Positions 1 to 7,513 of a stretch of 64,000 nt of DNA are shown here, one piece after another (positions within the stretch are counted from its first letter, which is position 1; every line of letters begins with the position of its first letter). The notes beneath the pieces were generated by a model. It had not been told where the DNA came from, made no database searches, and saw only the letters and a program-made list of their open reading frames with translations. Position numbers and translations under genes: made by a program. Where the stretch lies: assembly GCF_034258515.1 (NCBI RefSeq), contig NZ_CP139438.1, positions 1,612,001 through 1,676,000 of the forward strand, in the 5' to 3' direction. Source of the DNA: Pseudarthrobacter oxydans. GTDB lineage: Bacteria > Actinomycetota > Actinomycetes > Actinomycetales > Micrococcaceae.

Positions 1-34
1 GCACGTCGCGGACATGGGCGGCAAGCTCAGGCAT
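1..34 (-). CDS. 5' end of an unidentified gene leaving the left edge
   Basis: Only the first eleven codons are in the window, reading MPELAAHVRDV from an ATG at 34-32. No family can be named from this. The start is proposed because a TAGGAT box (42-47, minus strand) lies exactly 7 nt upstream, the spacing seen at many other genes here. The gene would be divergent from truB. It could also be chance: plus-strand frame 1 is open from the edge to a stop at 46-48 and might be the tail of a gene to the left. Confidence 0.35.
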   Translation of the reverse strand, partial: MPELAAHVRDV

Positions 35-41
35 GCCTGCC

Positions 42-47
42 ATCCTA
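42..47 (-). promoter_or_regulatory. -10 box of the divergent left-edge gene
   Basis: TAGGAT on the minus strand, 7 nt before the ATG at 34, so transcription would begin at or next to the start codon. No convincing -35 was seen. Confidence 0.3.
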
Positions 48-109
48 GTGCCGCTGCAGGGCGCTGCAGGTTGCTGCAAGGCGTGCGCCGGGGCATCAAC
101 CAGCGCCGA

Positions 110-115
110 TATACT
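110..115 (+). promoter_or_regulatory. -10 box of truB (leaderless)
   Basis: TATACT lies 7 nt before the GTG at 123. It is close to the sigma-A -10 consensus and predicts an mRNA starting at or beside the start codon. Confidence 0.5.
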
Positions 116-122
116 GGGAGGC

Positions 123-1061
123 GTGCTTTCTGGACTGGTGATAGTGGACAAGCCGCAGGGATGGACCAGCCATGACGTGGTTGGCCGGATGCGGCGCCTC
201 GCAGGTACCCGGAAAGTAGGGCACGCCGGAACCCTCGACCCCATGGCCACGGGCGTCCTGGTGGTGGGCATCAACAAGGCCACCCGGCTGCTCACCTACA
301 TCGTGGGCACCTCCAAGACCTACACCGCCACCATCCGGCTGGGCCAGACCACCGTCACGGACGACGCCGAAGGCGAAGTTACTGCCACGGCAGGCACTTC
401 GGGGGTCAGTGAGCAGGCAATCCACGACGGCGTCGCCGCGCTCACAGGCGACATCCAGCAGGTGCCCAGCAGTGTCAGCGCCATCAAGGTCAACGGTGAA
501 CGCGCCTACGCCCGGGTGCGCGCGGGTGAGGATGTGAAGCTTGCCGCCCGCCCCGTCACCATCCACCGCTTCGAGGTGCACGGCATCCGGCGGGACCCGG
601 AAGCGGACGTCATGGACCTGGACGTCACCGTGGAGTGCTCCTCCGGAACCTATATCCGCGCCCTCGCCCGTGACCTGGGCAAGGCGCTGGGAGTGGGCGG
701 GCACCTGACCGCGCTCCGCAGGACCCACGTGGGCCCGTACTCCCTGGAGCAGGCGCGCACGCTCGAGCAGCTCGCCGAGGAACTCAACGTCCTGGAAATG
801 TCGCAGGCTGCCCGGGCACTGATGCCCAACCGTGAGCTGACCGCGGAGGAAGCCACCGAGATCTCCTTCGGCCGGAGGATCGCGGCCGGCGCCGCCCCGG
901 GCAGTCCCGCGGCGGCCACCGCCGACCACCCGGCCGCCGCCTTCGCACCGGACGGGAGCCTGGTGGCACTGCTTGCCGATGCCGGCAGCTTCGCCAAGCC
1001 CGTGCTGGTGTTTGCCCCGGGCAACGGCAGCTCCGCAACCCGCACCCCCGGTGAAGGCTGA
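123..1061 (+). CDS. truB: tRNA pseudouridine(55) synthase TruB
   Basis: TruB makes pseudouridine-55 in the T-arm of tRNAs in the cytoplasm. The product is 312 aa, normal for the family. The N-terminus carries the family signature GLVIVDKPQGWTSHDV, followed by GHAGTLDPMATGVL around residues 33-46, where Asp39 is the expected catalytic aspartate. The C-terminal third contains the PUA-like tail. The open frame runs upstream to 33, but that part (GCCKACAG and so on) is not TruB-like. GTG at 123 is chosen because homology begins there and a TATACT box sits 7 nt upstream. It is followed 2 nt later by a small membrane protein gene and probably cotranscribed with it. Confidence 0.95.
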   Translation: MLSGLVIVDKPQGWTSHDVVGRMRRLAGTRKVGHAGTLDPMATGVLVVGINKATRLLTYIVGTSKTYTATIRLGQTTVTDDAEGEVTATAGTSGVSEQAIHDGVAALTGDIQQVPSSVSAIKVNGERAYARVRAGEDVKLAARPVTIHRFEVHGIRRDPEADVMDLDVTVECSSGTYIRALARDLGKALGVGGHLTALRRTHVGPYSLEQARTLEQLAEELNVLEMSQAARALMPNRELTAEEATEISFGRRIAAGAAPGSPAAATADHPAAAFAPDGSLVALLADAGSFAKPVLVFAPGNGSSATRTPGEG

Positions 1062-1063
1062 GC

Positions 1064-1417
1064 GTGGACGCCTATTTCTACATCATCCTGGTGGTCGGGC
1101 TCCTGTCCACGGGCGTGTGCCTCACGGCAGGAATCCTCAAGAAGGCGCCGAACGACGTCACTATCCTGTCCGTGGCGGCGGTGGAGGTCTCCCTCCTGGT
1201 CTACCTGGTGGGCTCGATCATCCGGGTCATCGCCGGCGAACCCATCGCCGGCGAGGCATGGGAATTCTGGGGGTACCTGGTCACGGCCATGCTCCTGCCG
1301 CCGGCTGCCGTCTACTGGTCCATCCTGGAGCGGACCAGATGGAGTAACTTTGTCCTGGCCGCCGTCGGCGTCACCGCACTGGTGATGGCGGCCCGCATGA
1401 ACCAGATCTGGTACTGA
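1064..1417 (+). CDS. small four-helix membrane protein, function unknown
   Basis: A 117-aa protein starting at GTG 1064, 2 nt after truB. It has about four hydrophobic segments (near residues 4-22, 34-55, 68-88 and 95-112) with short charged loops (KKAPND, ERTRW), which predicts an integral cytoplasmic-membrane protein. No catalytic motif is visible. The tight spacing to truB and to the next gene suggests one transcript. It resembles conserved small membrane proteins often seen in actinobacteria, but I cannot assign a function. Confidence 0.75.
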   Translation: MDAYFYIILVVGLLSTGVCLTAGILKKAPNDVTILSVAAVEVSLLVYLVGSIIRVIAGEPIAGEAWEFWGYLVTAMLLPPAAVYWSILERTRWSNFVLAAVGVTALVMAARMNQIWY

Positions 1418-1418
1418 A

Positions 1419-1904
1419 GTGGAAGAAGCACACAACGTGAAAGACCAGCAGGCAACAAGCGCCGCCGGAGGGCACACCCCGGGCAACAGCCAAGCCGGCG
1501 TCAACAGCCGCAATACCGGCCCGGGGCGGCTGCTCATCGCCGTGTACGCCGTCTTTGCCATCTCGGCGTCCGCCCGTGCCGGCTACCAGATCCTCACCAA
1601 GTTCTCAGAGGCTCCGCTCGCTTACCTGCTGTCCGCCTTCGCGGCCCTCGTGTACGTGGTGGCCACCGTGTCGCTGGCCAAAGCCGGCACCACCTGGTTC
1701 AAGGTTTCGGTTGCCGCGGTGCTGGTTGAACTGGTGGGCGTGCTGGTGGTGGGCGCCCTGAGCCTCTTCGACCCCGTCCAGTTCCCGCACGAGACGGTCT
1801 GGTCGCTGTTCGGCCGGGGCTACGCCTTCATTCCGTTGCTGCTGCCCGTCCTGGGCCTGGTATGGCTGTACCGGCGGCGCCCGGGTGCACGGGCCGCTGC
1901 CTGA
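1419..1904 (+). CDS. membrane protein, function unknown
   Basis: A 161-aa protein beginning with GTG one base after the stop of the preceding gene, which suggests translational coupling. A polar N-terminal tail of about 38 residues (Gly/Asn/Thr-rich) precedes four hydrophobic segments and a basic C-terminus (YRRRPGARAAA). The layout predicts a four-helix membrane protein with cytoplasmic termini. It may act with its membrane-protein neighbour, but this is inference from adjacency. No known family was recognised. Confidence 0.75.
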   Translation: MEEAHNVKDQQATSAAGGHTPGNSQAGVNSRNTGPGRLLIAVYAVFAISASARAGYQILTKFSEAPLAYLLSAFAALVYVVATVSLAKAGTTWFKVSVAAVLVELVGVLVVGALSLFDPVQFPHETVWSLFGRGYAFIPLLLPVLGLVWLYRRRPGARAAA

Positions 1905-2012
1905 GGCACGCTTTCCACCAGGCCGCGGCCGCGAAAGGCGCCTGAAACTTCGTCCGGAAACCTCGTCAAGAACCCTTGTCCGGACACATGAAGTCTGCTT
2001 CACTATTTCGTA

Positions 2013-2112
2013 TGGAGGGGAGTATCCCCGAATGCTTCGTCGTCAGTCCGGCCGCCCCTGAGCGGCCCGGTGAAGCAGGCTCCCGCGGGAGCCGGGAAAG
2101 ACCTCCGGTTGG
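2013..2112 (+). promoter_or_regulatory. yybP-ykoY (Mn2+) riboswitch candidate upstream of terC
   Basis: The leader contains the signature GGGGAGTA (2017-2024). GGAGG (2014-2018) pairs with CCTCC (2102-2106) to close the element. In between are a GC-rich hairpin (GGCCGCC...GGCGG-like, 2050-2070) and a second one (GCTCCCGCGGGAGC, 2079-2092). This is the layout of the yybP-ykoY class, which senses Mn2+ and commonly precedes TerC-type exporters. The gene directly downstream is a TerC protein. Elevated Mn2+ would be expected to raise terC expression. A weak promoter may lie near 1976-2006 (TTGTCC and CACTAT). Identification is by eye, without a covariance model. Confidence 0.75.
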
Positions 2113-2139
2113 TTTATCTGACTGGAAGTGGGTTCCTTC

Positions 2140-3171
2140 ATGTATGTTCCCCTGTGGGGCTGGCTGGCTGTCCTGCTCTTTATCGTCCTGATGCTTGCCT
2201 TGGACCTCTTTGCCCACCGCAAGGCGCACGTGATCGGCGTGCGGGAGGCGGCGCTGTGGTCCGCCGTCTGGGTGGCCTTTGGCGTTGGTTTCGGTGTCCT
2301 GGTGTGGCAGCTGTACGGTGCGGAGTTTGGCCAGCAGTACTTTGCCGGCTACCTGATTGAAAAGTCCCTCGCCGTGGACAACGTGTTTATTTGGGCAATC
2401 ATCTTCACGTACTTCGCCGTACCGCGGGAGTACCAGCACCGCGTCCTGTTCTTCGGTGTCCTCGGTGCCCTGGTGTTCCGAGGCGTCTTCATTGCGGCCG
2501 GCGCCGCCATCATCGCCAGCGCCGGGTGGGTGCTCTACCTGTTCGCCGCGTTCCTGCTCATCACCGGCTACCGGATGATCCGGCACCGTAACGACCACGT
2601 GGATCCGGAGAAGTCCCGGGCGTTGAACTTCTTCCGACGGCACGTGCCCATGACGGACGACTTCCACGGGCAGAGGTTCCTGATCCGGCGCGGCGGCGTG
2701 CTCCTGGCCACTCCGCTGCTCGCGGTCCTGGTCCTCGTTGAGGCGACTGACATCATCTTCGCCGTCGATTCGATTCCTGCCATCTTCGCCGTCACGGATG
2801 ACGTGTTCCTGGTGTTCACCGCGAATGCCTTCGCCATCCTGGGCCTTCGCGCCATGTACTTCCTCCTGGCGGACCTTATCCACCGGTTCATCTACCTGAA
2901 GACCGGCCTGGCCCTCGTCCTGATCTGGGTGGGCATCAAGATGTTCCTGAAGATCGATATCTACTACATCCCCACTCCGGTGTCCCTGGCAGTTATTGCC
3001 GCGATCCTCTCCGTGTCGATAGGGGCCAGCCTGTGGGCAACACGGGGCCAGGAGCGCCGGCCGCTGCCCGCACCGGAGCGCGCACCGTTTGGATCCGCCG
3101 CCCCCGAGGACCTGGAAGCCCTGGAACCGCTGTGGCGCCGCAGGCAGCCCAACAGGTCCAGCCACCTGTGA
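2140..3171 (+). CDS. TerC family integral membrane protein, probable Mn2+ exporter
   Basis: A 343-aa polytopic membrane protein of the TerC/Alx family, which exports metal ions (Mn2+ for several bacterial members). Diagnostic segments are EKSLAVDNVFIWA (near residue 77), EATDIIFAVDSIPAIFA (near 205) and the following TANAFAILGLRAMYFLL. The acidic residues in the first two are the conserved intramembrane metal-site candidates. The C-terminal 45 residues are polar and probably cytoplasmic. ATG 2140 is preferred over the in-frame GTG at 2128, because GGAAG at 2124-2128 gives a usable spacing only for the ATG and homology starts with MYVPLWGW. It is likely controlled by the preceding riboswitch. 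Confidence 0.9.
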   Translation: MYVPLWGWLAVLLFIVLMLALDLFAHRKAHVIGVREAALWSAVWVAFGVGFGVLVWQLYGAEFGQQYFAGYLIEKSLAVDNVFIWAIIFTYFAVPREYQHRVLFFGVLGALVFRGVFIAAGAAIIASAGWVLYLFAAFLLITGYRMIRHRNDHVDPEKSRALNFFRRHVPMTDDFHGQRFLIRRGGVLLATPLLAVLVLVEATDIIFAVDSIPAIFAVTDDVFLVFTANAFAILGLRAMYFLLADLIHRFIYLKTGLALVLIWVGIKMFLKIDIYYIPTPVSLAVIAAILSVSIGASLWATRGQERRPLPAPERAPFGSAAPEDLEALEPLWRRRQPNRSSHL

Positions 3172-3192
3172 CCCCCAAACGATGGAGCATCC

Positions 3193-3564
3193 ATGACAGC
3201 TGAACGTTCCGCCGACAGCGGTCAGGAGGCTCCGGGTCCAGGCGGGCCTGCCCGGCCTGCCTGGACCTTCCTCACCAACCACGGGCATGTCCTGCTGTCC
3301 GTGGCACAGGAGCCGGACATCCTGGTTGCAGACATCGCTGAGCGGGTGGGCATCACCACCCGGGCCGCCCTGCAGATCCTCAAGGACCTTGAAAGTGCGG
3401 GCTATCTGCTGCGGACAAGGGTGGGGCGCAGGACCCACTACACCATCCGGCCCCACCAGCACTTCCGGCATCCCGCCACTGCCGCGCAGGAAGTGGACGG
3501 CTTGATCCGCCTGTTCACAGCGGCTGCGCCGGGCGATGCTCCGGCGGCACCGGCGGAACCGTAA
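3193..3564 (+). CDS. winged-helix transcriptional regulator
   Basis: A 123-aa protein with a single winged-helix DNA-binding domain at about residues 26-90. The recognition part reads ILVADIAERVGITTRAA, followed by LQILKDLESAGYLLR and a basic wing (RVGRRTHYTI). This resembles MarR/ArsR-type domains. The first 20 residues and the tail are Pro/Ala/Gly-rich and look disordered. It starts 21 nt after terC and may share its transcript, which makes metal or stress control of the exporter a possibility, but no ligand-binding cysteines or histidine cluster is visible. Confidence 0.75.
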   Translation: MTAERSADSGQEAPGPGGPARPAWTFLTNHGHVLLSVAQEPDILVADIAERVGITTRAALQILKDLESAGYLLRTRVGRRTHYTIRPHQHFRHPATAAQEVDGLIRLFTAAAPGDAPAAPAEP

Positions 3565-3698
3565 CAGCCAAACCCGCTGCTTTCCCGGCACCCGCCCGGC
3601 TTGGCAAAGTTGGCCAGGCGAATGCAGGTAATCTTAGAGAGTTCCGCGGCCGGTACCGGCCCGAACATTGATACTTGCAAGCGTTTAAGGCGAGGGTG

Positions 3699-4682
3699 AT
3701 GGTCTACATCTGGAACGATCCGTCCGAGGTCCCGGCGGACTTCGGCCCATCTGTTGTCACCATCGGAAACTTTGACGGAGTGCACCGGGGACACCAGCAG
3801 GTGCTCTCCGAACTGGTCCGCACGGCCCGGATCACAAGGTCCAAAGCTGTTGTGGTCACCTTCGATCCACACCCGGCCCTGGTCCACCGTCCCGAGTCCG
3901 CGCCCGAGCTGATCATGGGCCTGCAGGACAAGCTCGAGGCGCTGGGGGAGCTGGGCCTGGACGCCATCCTGGTCATGAAGTATTCGCTGGACCTGGCCAG
4001 CCTCACCCCTGAAGAGTTCGTGGAGCAGTACCTGGTGGACTGCCTGCACGCCGGCCATGTGGTCATCGGCCACGACGTACGCTTCGGACGCAACAATTCG
4101 GGGGACCTGGACACCATGAAGGCCCTCGGCCAGAAGTTCGGGTTTGAGGTGCAGGTGATCAGCGAGTTCGGCTCTGAGGGCTACCCCCTGCATGACGACG
4201 ACGGCACGGACCGCCGCTGCTCCTCCACCTGGGTGCGGGAGGCCCTGCAGGAAGGCGACGTTGCCACGGCGTCCGCTGTCCTGGGGCGTCCGCACCGGAT
4301 GCGCGGCGAGGTTGTTCACGGCGCCGCACGCGGCCGCGCACTTGGCTTTCCCACCGCCAACCTCGCCAGCAACGCCAGCGGCCTGATCCCAGCCGACGGC
4401 ATCTACGCCGGCTGGCTGGTGGACCAGGCGGGTACCCGGTGGCCCGCGGCCATTTCCGTAGGGTCGAACCCCACGTTCGACGGCGTCAGCCGCCAGGTGG
4501 AGGCCCACGTGATCGACCGGCCGAAGGAGGACGTGGAGGACTTCGATCTCTACGGCCAGACAGTAGTTGTGGAATTTGTTGCCCGGCTCCGGGGCATGGT
4601 GGCTTACCGTGGGCCGGAGGCACTCGTGGAGCAGATGCGCCTGGACGTCATCCAGGCACACGGGCTGCTGGCCAGGCGCTAG
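3699..4682 (+). CDS. ribF: bifunctional riboflavin kinase / FAD synthetase RibF
   Basis: RibF phosphorylates riboflavin to FMN and adenylylates FMN to FAD. The 327-aa product has the N-terminal nucleotidyltransferase domain with TIGNFDGVHRGHQ (residues 21-33, containing the HxGH-like motif) and a C-terminal flavokinase domain with GRALGFPTANL near residue 209. ATG 3699 is directly preceded by an in-frame GTG (3696) and a purine-rich stretch (AAGGCGAGGG). Either codon could be used, but the upstream TTG at 3675 adds residues not typical of the family. kynA begins 26 nt downstream, so the genes may be cotranscribed. No FMN riboswitch was found upstream. Confidence 0.93.
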   Translation: MVYIWNDPSEVPADFGPSVVTIGNFDGVHRGHQQVLSELVRTARITRSKAVVVTFDPHPALVHRPESAPELIMGLQDKLEALGELGLDAILVMKYSLDLASLTPEEFVEQYLVDCLHAGHVVIGHDVRFGRNNSGDLDTMKALGQKFGFEVQVISEFGSEGYPLHDDDGTDRRCSSTWVREALQEGDVATASAVLGRPHRMRGEVVHGAARGRALGFPTANLASNASGLIPADGIYAGWLVDQAGTRWPAAISVGSNPTFDGVSRQVEAHVIDRPKEDVEDFDLYGQTVVVEFVARLRGMVAYRGPEALVEQMRLDVIQAHGLLARR

Positions 4683-4708
4683 GCCGCCACCAACGAAAGG
4701 CAGTACCC

Positions 4709-5563
4709 GTGTCCGTCGAGAAGAACACCCGGAAGCTGGACAAGGGGATTGTCCGCGACTTCAGCTCGCGGATGAGCTACGCGTCCTACCTGCAGCTGCC
4801 AACCCTCCTGAGCGCGCAGCAGCCGGTCAGCAAGCCCGAACACCACGATGAACTTCTCTTCATCATCCAGCACCAGACCACGGAACTGTGGCTGAAACTG
4901 GTGCTCCATGAACTGCGCAGCGCCGCCGCCTGGCTCCGGGCAGACGACCTGGGGTCGGCGCTCAAAGGCATTGCCCGGGTGAAGCACATCCAGAAAACCC
5001 TCACCGAGCAGTGGTCCGTCCTGGCCACCCTGACCCCCACCGAGTACTCCCAATTCCGCGGCTTCCTCGGCAATTCCTCCGGCTTCCAGTCGAGCCAGTA
5101 CCGCGCAGTGGAGTTCGTGCTGGGCAACAAGAACCACAAGATGCTCCCGGTGTTCGAGTCGGACCCCGAGGCGCACGCCATGCTTGAGGAACTGCTGGCC
5201 GCTCCCAGCATCTACGACGAATTCCTCGCCTACCTCTCCCGGCAGGGTTTTGATGTGCCGGCGTCCGTCCTGCAACGGGACGTCACCAAAGCGCACGAGT
5301 ACACCCCGGAACTGGTGCCGCTGTTCAAGCACATCTACGAGAACGCGGCGGGCAACTGGGGGGCTTACGAGGCCTGCGAGGAACTGGTGGACCTGGAAGA
5401 CAACTTCCAGCTGTGGCGCTTCCGGCACCTGCGGACCGTTCAAAGGACCATCGGCATGAAATCCGGGACCGGGGGATCCAGCGGTGCTGCGTTCCTCCAG
5501 AAGGCCCTCGAACTGACCTTCTTCCCGGAACTTTTCGCTGTCAGGACGGAGATCGGACAATGA
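4709..5563 (+). CDS. kynA: tryptophan 2,3-dioxygenase
   Basis: A heme enzyme that opens the indole ring of L-tryptophan to N-formylkynurenine, the first step of the kynurenine pathway. The 284-aa protein has the family blocks SYASYLQLPTLLSAQ, HHDELLFIIQHQ with ELWLKL, and near the C-terminus FRHLRTVQRTIG followed by the substrate-loop glycines GTGGSSG. The His in FRHLR is the expected heme ligand. Start GTG 4709 has GAAAGG 8 nt upstream; the upstream part of the frame is unrelated. The stop overlaps the ATG of kynU by 4 nt, implying coupling. No kynurenine formamidase gene is in the window. Confidence 0.95.
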   Translation: MSVEKNTRKLDKGIVRDFSSRMSYASYLQLPTLLSAQQPVSKPEHHDELLFIIQHQTTELWLKLVLHELRSAAAWLRADDLGSALKGIARVKHIQKTLTEQWSVLATLTPTEYSQFRGFLGNSSGFQSSQYRAVEFVLGNKNHKMLPVFESDPEAHAMLEELLAAPSIYDEFLAYLSRQGFDVPASVLQRDVTKAHEYTPELVPLFKHIYENAAGNWGAYEACEELVDLEDNFQLWRFRHLRTVQRTIGMKSGTGGSSGAAFLQKALELTFFPELFAVRTEIGQ

Positions 5564-6819
5564 GCATCCACCAGGAGAATGCAGCTGCGCCGGCTGCGGA
5601 GCAGTTGCAGCAACGGGCCGCGGAACTCGACCGGGAGGATCCGCTGGGGCACTACCGCGAGCACTTCATCGGCACCGACACGGCCGTGTCCTACCTCGAT
5701 GGAAACTCACTGGGCCGGCCGCTGAAGCGGACCGCGGAGGACATCGCAACCTTCATCCGCGACGACTGGGGAGGGCGGCTGATCCGCGGCTGGGACGAGC
5801 AGTGGCTGGGCCTGCCGCAGTCCATCGGCGACCAGCTCGGACGGGCAGTCCTCGGCGCCGCGCCGGGCCAGACCACCATCGCCGACTCCACCACCGTGGT
5901 GCTCTACAAGCTGATCCGTGCCGCCCTCGCAGCGGTTGCCGATCCGGACCGCAACGAGCTGGTCCTTGACACCGAAAACTTCCCCACGGACCGGTACCTC
6001 GTCGAGGGCATTGCACTGGAGGAGGGACTTACCCTGCGCTGGATCCAGGCGGATCCGGCCGCCGGGGTGACCGTCGAACAGGTGCGCCAGGCAACCGGGC
6101 CGCGTACCGCCGTCGTACTCCTGAGCCAGATCGCCTACCGCTCGGGCCACCTGGCGGACCTCCCCGCCATCACGGCCGCAGTGCACGACGCCGGCGCGCT
6201 GGTTGTGTGGGACCTGTGCCACTCCGCGGGGTCAGTGGAGATCGCCCTGGACAGTGCCGGCGCCGACTTCGCCGCCGGCTGCACCTACAAATACCTCAAC
6301 GGCGGACCGGGGTCGCCGGCCTTCGCGTACGTGAACCAGCGCCACCTGGCGTCGCTCAACCAGCCGATCTGGGGATGGATGGGGCGCAAGGACGCGTTCG
6401 AAATGGCTGCCGGCTATGAGCCGGCAGCCGGAATCCGCGGGTTCCTCAGCGGAACGCCGGCGATTTTCGGGATGCTGGCCATGCAGGGCACCCTCGATGT
6501 CATTGAAGAAGCGTCCATGGCCGCCATCCGGGCCAAGTCGGAGAAGCTCACGGCCTTCGCCGTCGAGGTCTTTGATGCCTGGCTCGCGCCGCTGGGCGCT
6601 GAACTTGCCTCACCGCGGAATCCGGCAGAGCGCGGCAGCCACATCACCATCGACCATCCGGATTTCACCAAGGCGACAGTGCAGGCGCTGTGGGACCGGG
6701 ACGTGATCCCGGACTTCCGCGCTCCGCGCGGTATCCGCGTGGGCCTTTCGCCGCTGAGCACCAGCTACCGGGAGGTTCTGCGGGGCATGGAGGCGATGCG
6801 GGACTGCCTGCAGGGATAA
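5560..6819 (+). CDS. kynU: kynureninase
   Basis: A PLP-dependent enzyme that cleaves kynurenine to anthranilate and alanine (or 3-hydroxykynurenine to 3-hydroxyanthranilate). The 419-aa product contains YLDGNSLG near residue 45, VVWDLCHSAG near 215 (the Asp that contacts the PLP pyridine nitrogen), and CTYKYLNGGPGSPAF, where Lys244 is the expected Schiff-base lysine. ATG 5560 overlaps the kynA stop (ATGA), so the two are coupled. The open frame extends upstream through kynA, but that part is not kynureninase. With kynA it forms a two-gene tryptophan-to-anthranilate unit. Confidence 0.95.
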   Translation: MSIHQENAAAPAAEQLQQRAAELDREDPLGHYREHFIGTDTAVSYLDGNSLGRPLKRTAEDIATFIRDDWGGRLIRGWDEQWLGLPQSIGDQLGRAVLGAAPGQTTIADSTTVVLYKLIRAALAAVADPDRNELVLDTENFPTDRYLVEGIALEEGLTLRWIQADPAAGVTVEQVRQATGPRTAVVLLSQIAYRSGHLADLPAITAAVHDAGALVVWDLCHSAGSVEIALDSAGADFAAGCTYKYLNGGPGSPAFAYVNQRHLASLNQPIWGWMGRKDAFEMAAGYEPAAGIRGFLSGTPAIFGMLAMQGTLDVIEEASMAAIRAKSEKLTAFAVEVFDAWLAPLGAELASPRNPAERGSHITIDHPDFTKATVQALWDRDVIPDFRAPRGIRVGLSPLSTSYREVLRGMEAMRDCLQG

Positions 6820-6828
6820 CGGGGCTGT

Positions 6829-6859
6829 TTCGACAACATTAGGCAGTGGCCGGTAAACT
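6829..6859 (+). promoter_or_regulatory. probable promoter of rpsO
   Basis: TTCGAC (6829-6834) and TAAACT (6854-6859), 19 bp apart, lie in the gap between kynU and rpsO. This leaves a leader of about 130 nt before rpsO. The spacer is slightly long and the -35 is weak, so it is a candidate only. Confidence 0.4.
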
Positions 6860-7000
6860 GGACGATGGATCCAGCTGCAGTCCGTGGCGGCTGGTTCCTG
6901 TTGCGTACGGCCCGCCCCGGTTTTCCGGCAACGGCTGCGGCGGCAGACCCGGCAGTGAGTTACTGACCTGGGCCCTCACGGCACATCCCTAGGAGTTATT

Positions 7001-7270
7001 GTGGCACTTGACGCCGCTGTAAAGCAGTCCATCATCAAGGAATACGCAACCGGCGAAGGCGACACCGGTTCGCCGGAGGTCCAGGTTGCCGTCCTGACCC
7101 AGCGGATCAAGGATCTGACTGAGCACATGAAGGAGCACAAGCACGATTACCACACCCAGCGCGGTCTGCTGGCCATGGTTGGTCGTCGCAAGCGCATGCT
7201 GGGCTACCTCAAGAAGACTGACATCGCCCGCTACCGTTCGCTCATCGAGCGCCTCGGCCTGCGCCGCTAG
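7001..7270 (+). CDS. rpsO: 30S ribosomal protein S15
   Basis: An 89-aa S15, the normal length. It binds the central domain of 16S rRNA early in 30S assembly. The sequence has [17 protein letters not shown], then [12 protein letters not shown] and the C-terminal [11 protein letters not shown] typical of the family. GTG 7001 has AGGAG (6991-6995) at good spacing. It is followed by a strong hairpin terminator and then pnp, the common bacterial rpsO-pnp arrangement. Some readthrough into pnp is expected from what is known of this pair. Confidence 0.97.
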   Translation: MALDAAVKQSIIKEYATGEGDTGSPEVQVAVLTQRIKDLTEHMKEHKHDYHTQRGLLAMVGRRKRMLGYLKKTDIARYRSLIERLGLRR

Positions 7271-7281
7271 TCGGACTTAGG

Positions 7282-7317
7282 GGCGGCCCATTCCAGCATG
7301 GAACGGGCCGCCTTCTT
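7282..7317 (+). terminator. Rho-independent terminator after rpsO
   Basis: GGCGGCCC (7282-7289) pairs perfectly with GGGCCGCC (7305-7312). After one A/C mismatch the stem continues as TTCC/GGAA around a 5-nt loop. The tail is TTCTT. Confidence 0.8.
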
Positions 7318-7500
7318 CAAAAGAAAAACTAAACAGGAGGATCAACCGCATCACGCATTCGCGGTCCTCGGTAGTGATCCCCGGGAACGGCTTCGTTGAC
7401 TGAAGCCGGCGGCCCGTGGGTCTCGATCGATGACCGGGTGCAGGGCCAGTAGACAGATGCTGGCTGGGTTGATGCGGCTGGACTTCCGTAAAACAGAAAC

Positions 7501-7508
7501 GGAGGTGA
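7501..7508 (+). promoter_or_regulatory. ribosome binding site that fixes the TTG start of pnp
   Basis: GGAGGTGA is a near-perfect anti-16S match, 5 nt before TTG 7514. The upstream in-frame ATG codons at 7430 and later lack such a site and precede non-conserved sequence. Confidence 0.75.
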
Positions 7509-7513
7509 CTCTC

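Noticed and set aside
1966..3591. 541-codon open frame on the minus strand opposite terC
   Set aside because: Its translation is His/Asp/Gln/Gly-rich with no family pattern, and it lies opposite the clear TerC gene. Long antisense frames are expected at this GC content.
3565..3698. FMN riboswitch before ribF
   Set aside because: None of the conserved RFN-element segments was seen. Only loose promoter-like boxes (TAATCT, GATACT) are present.
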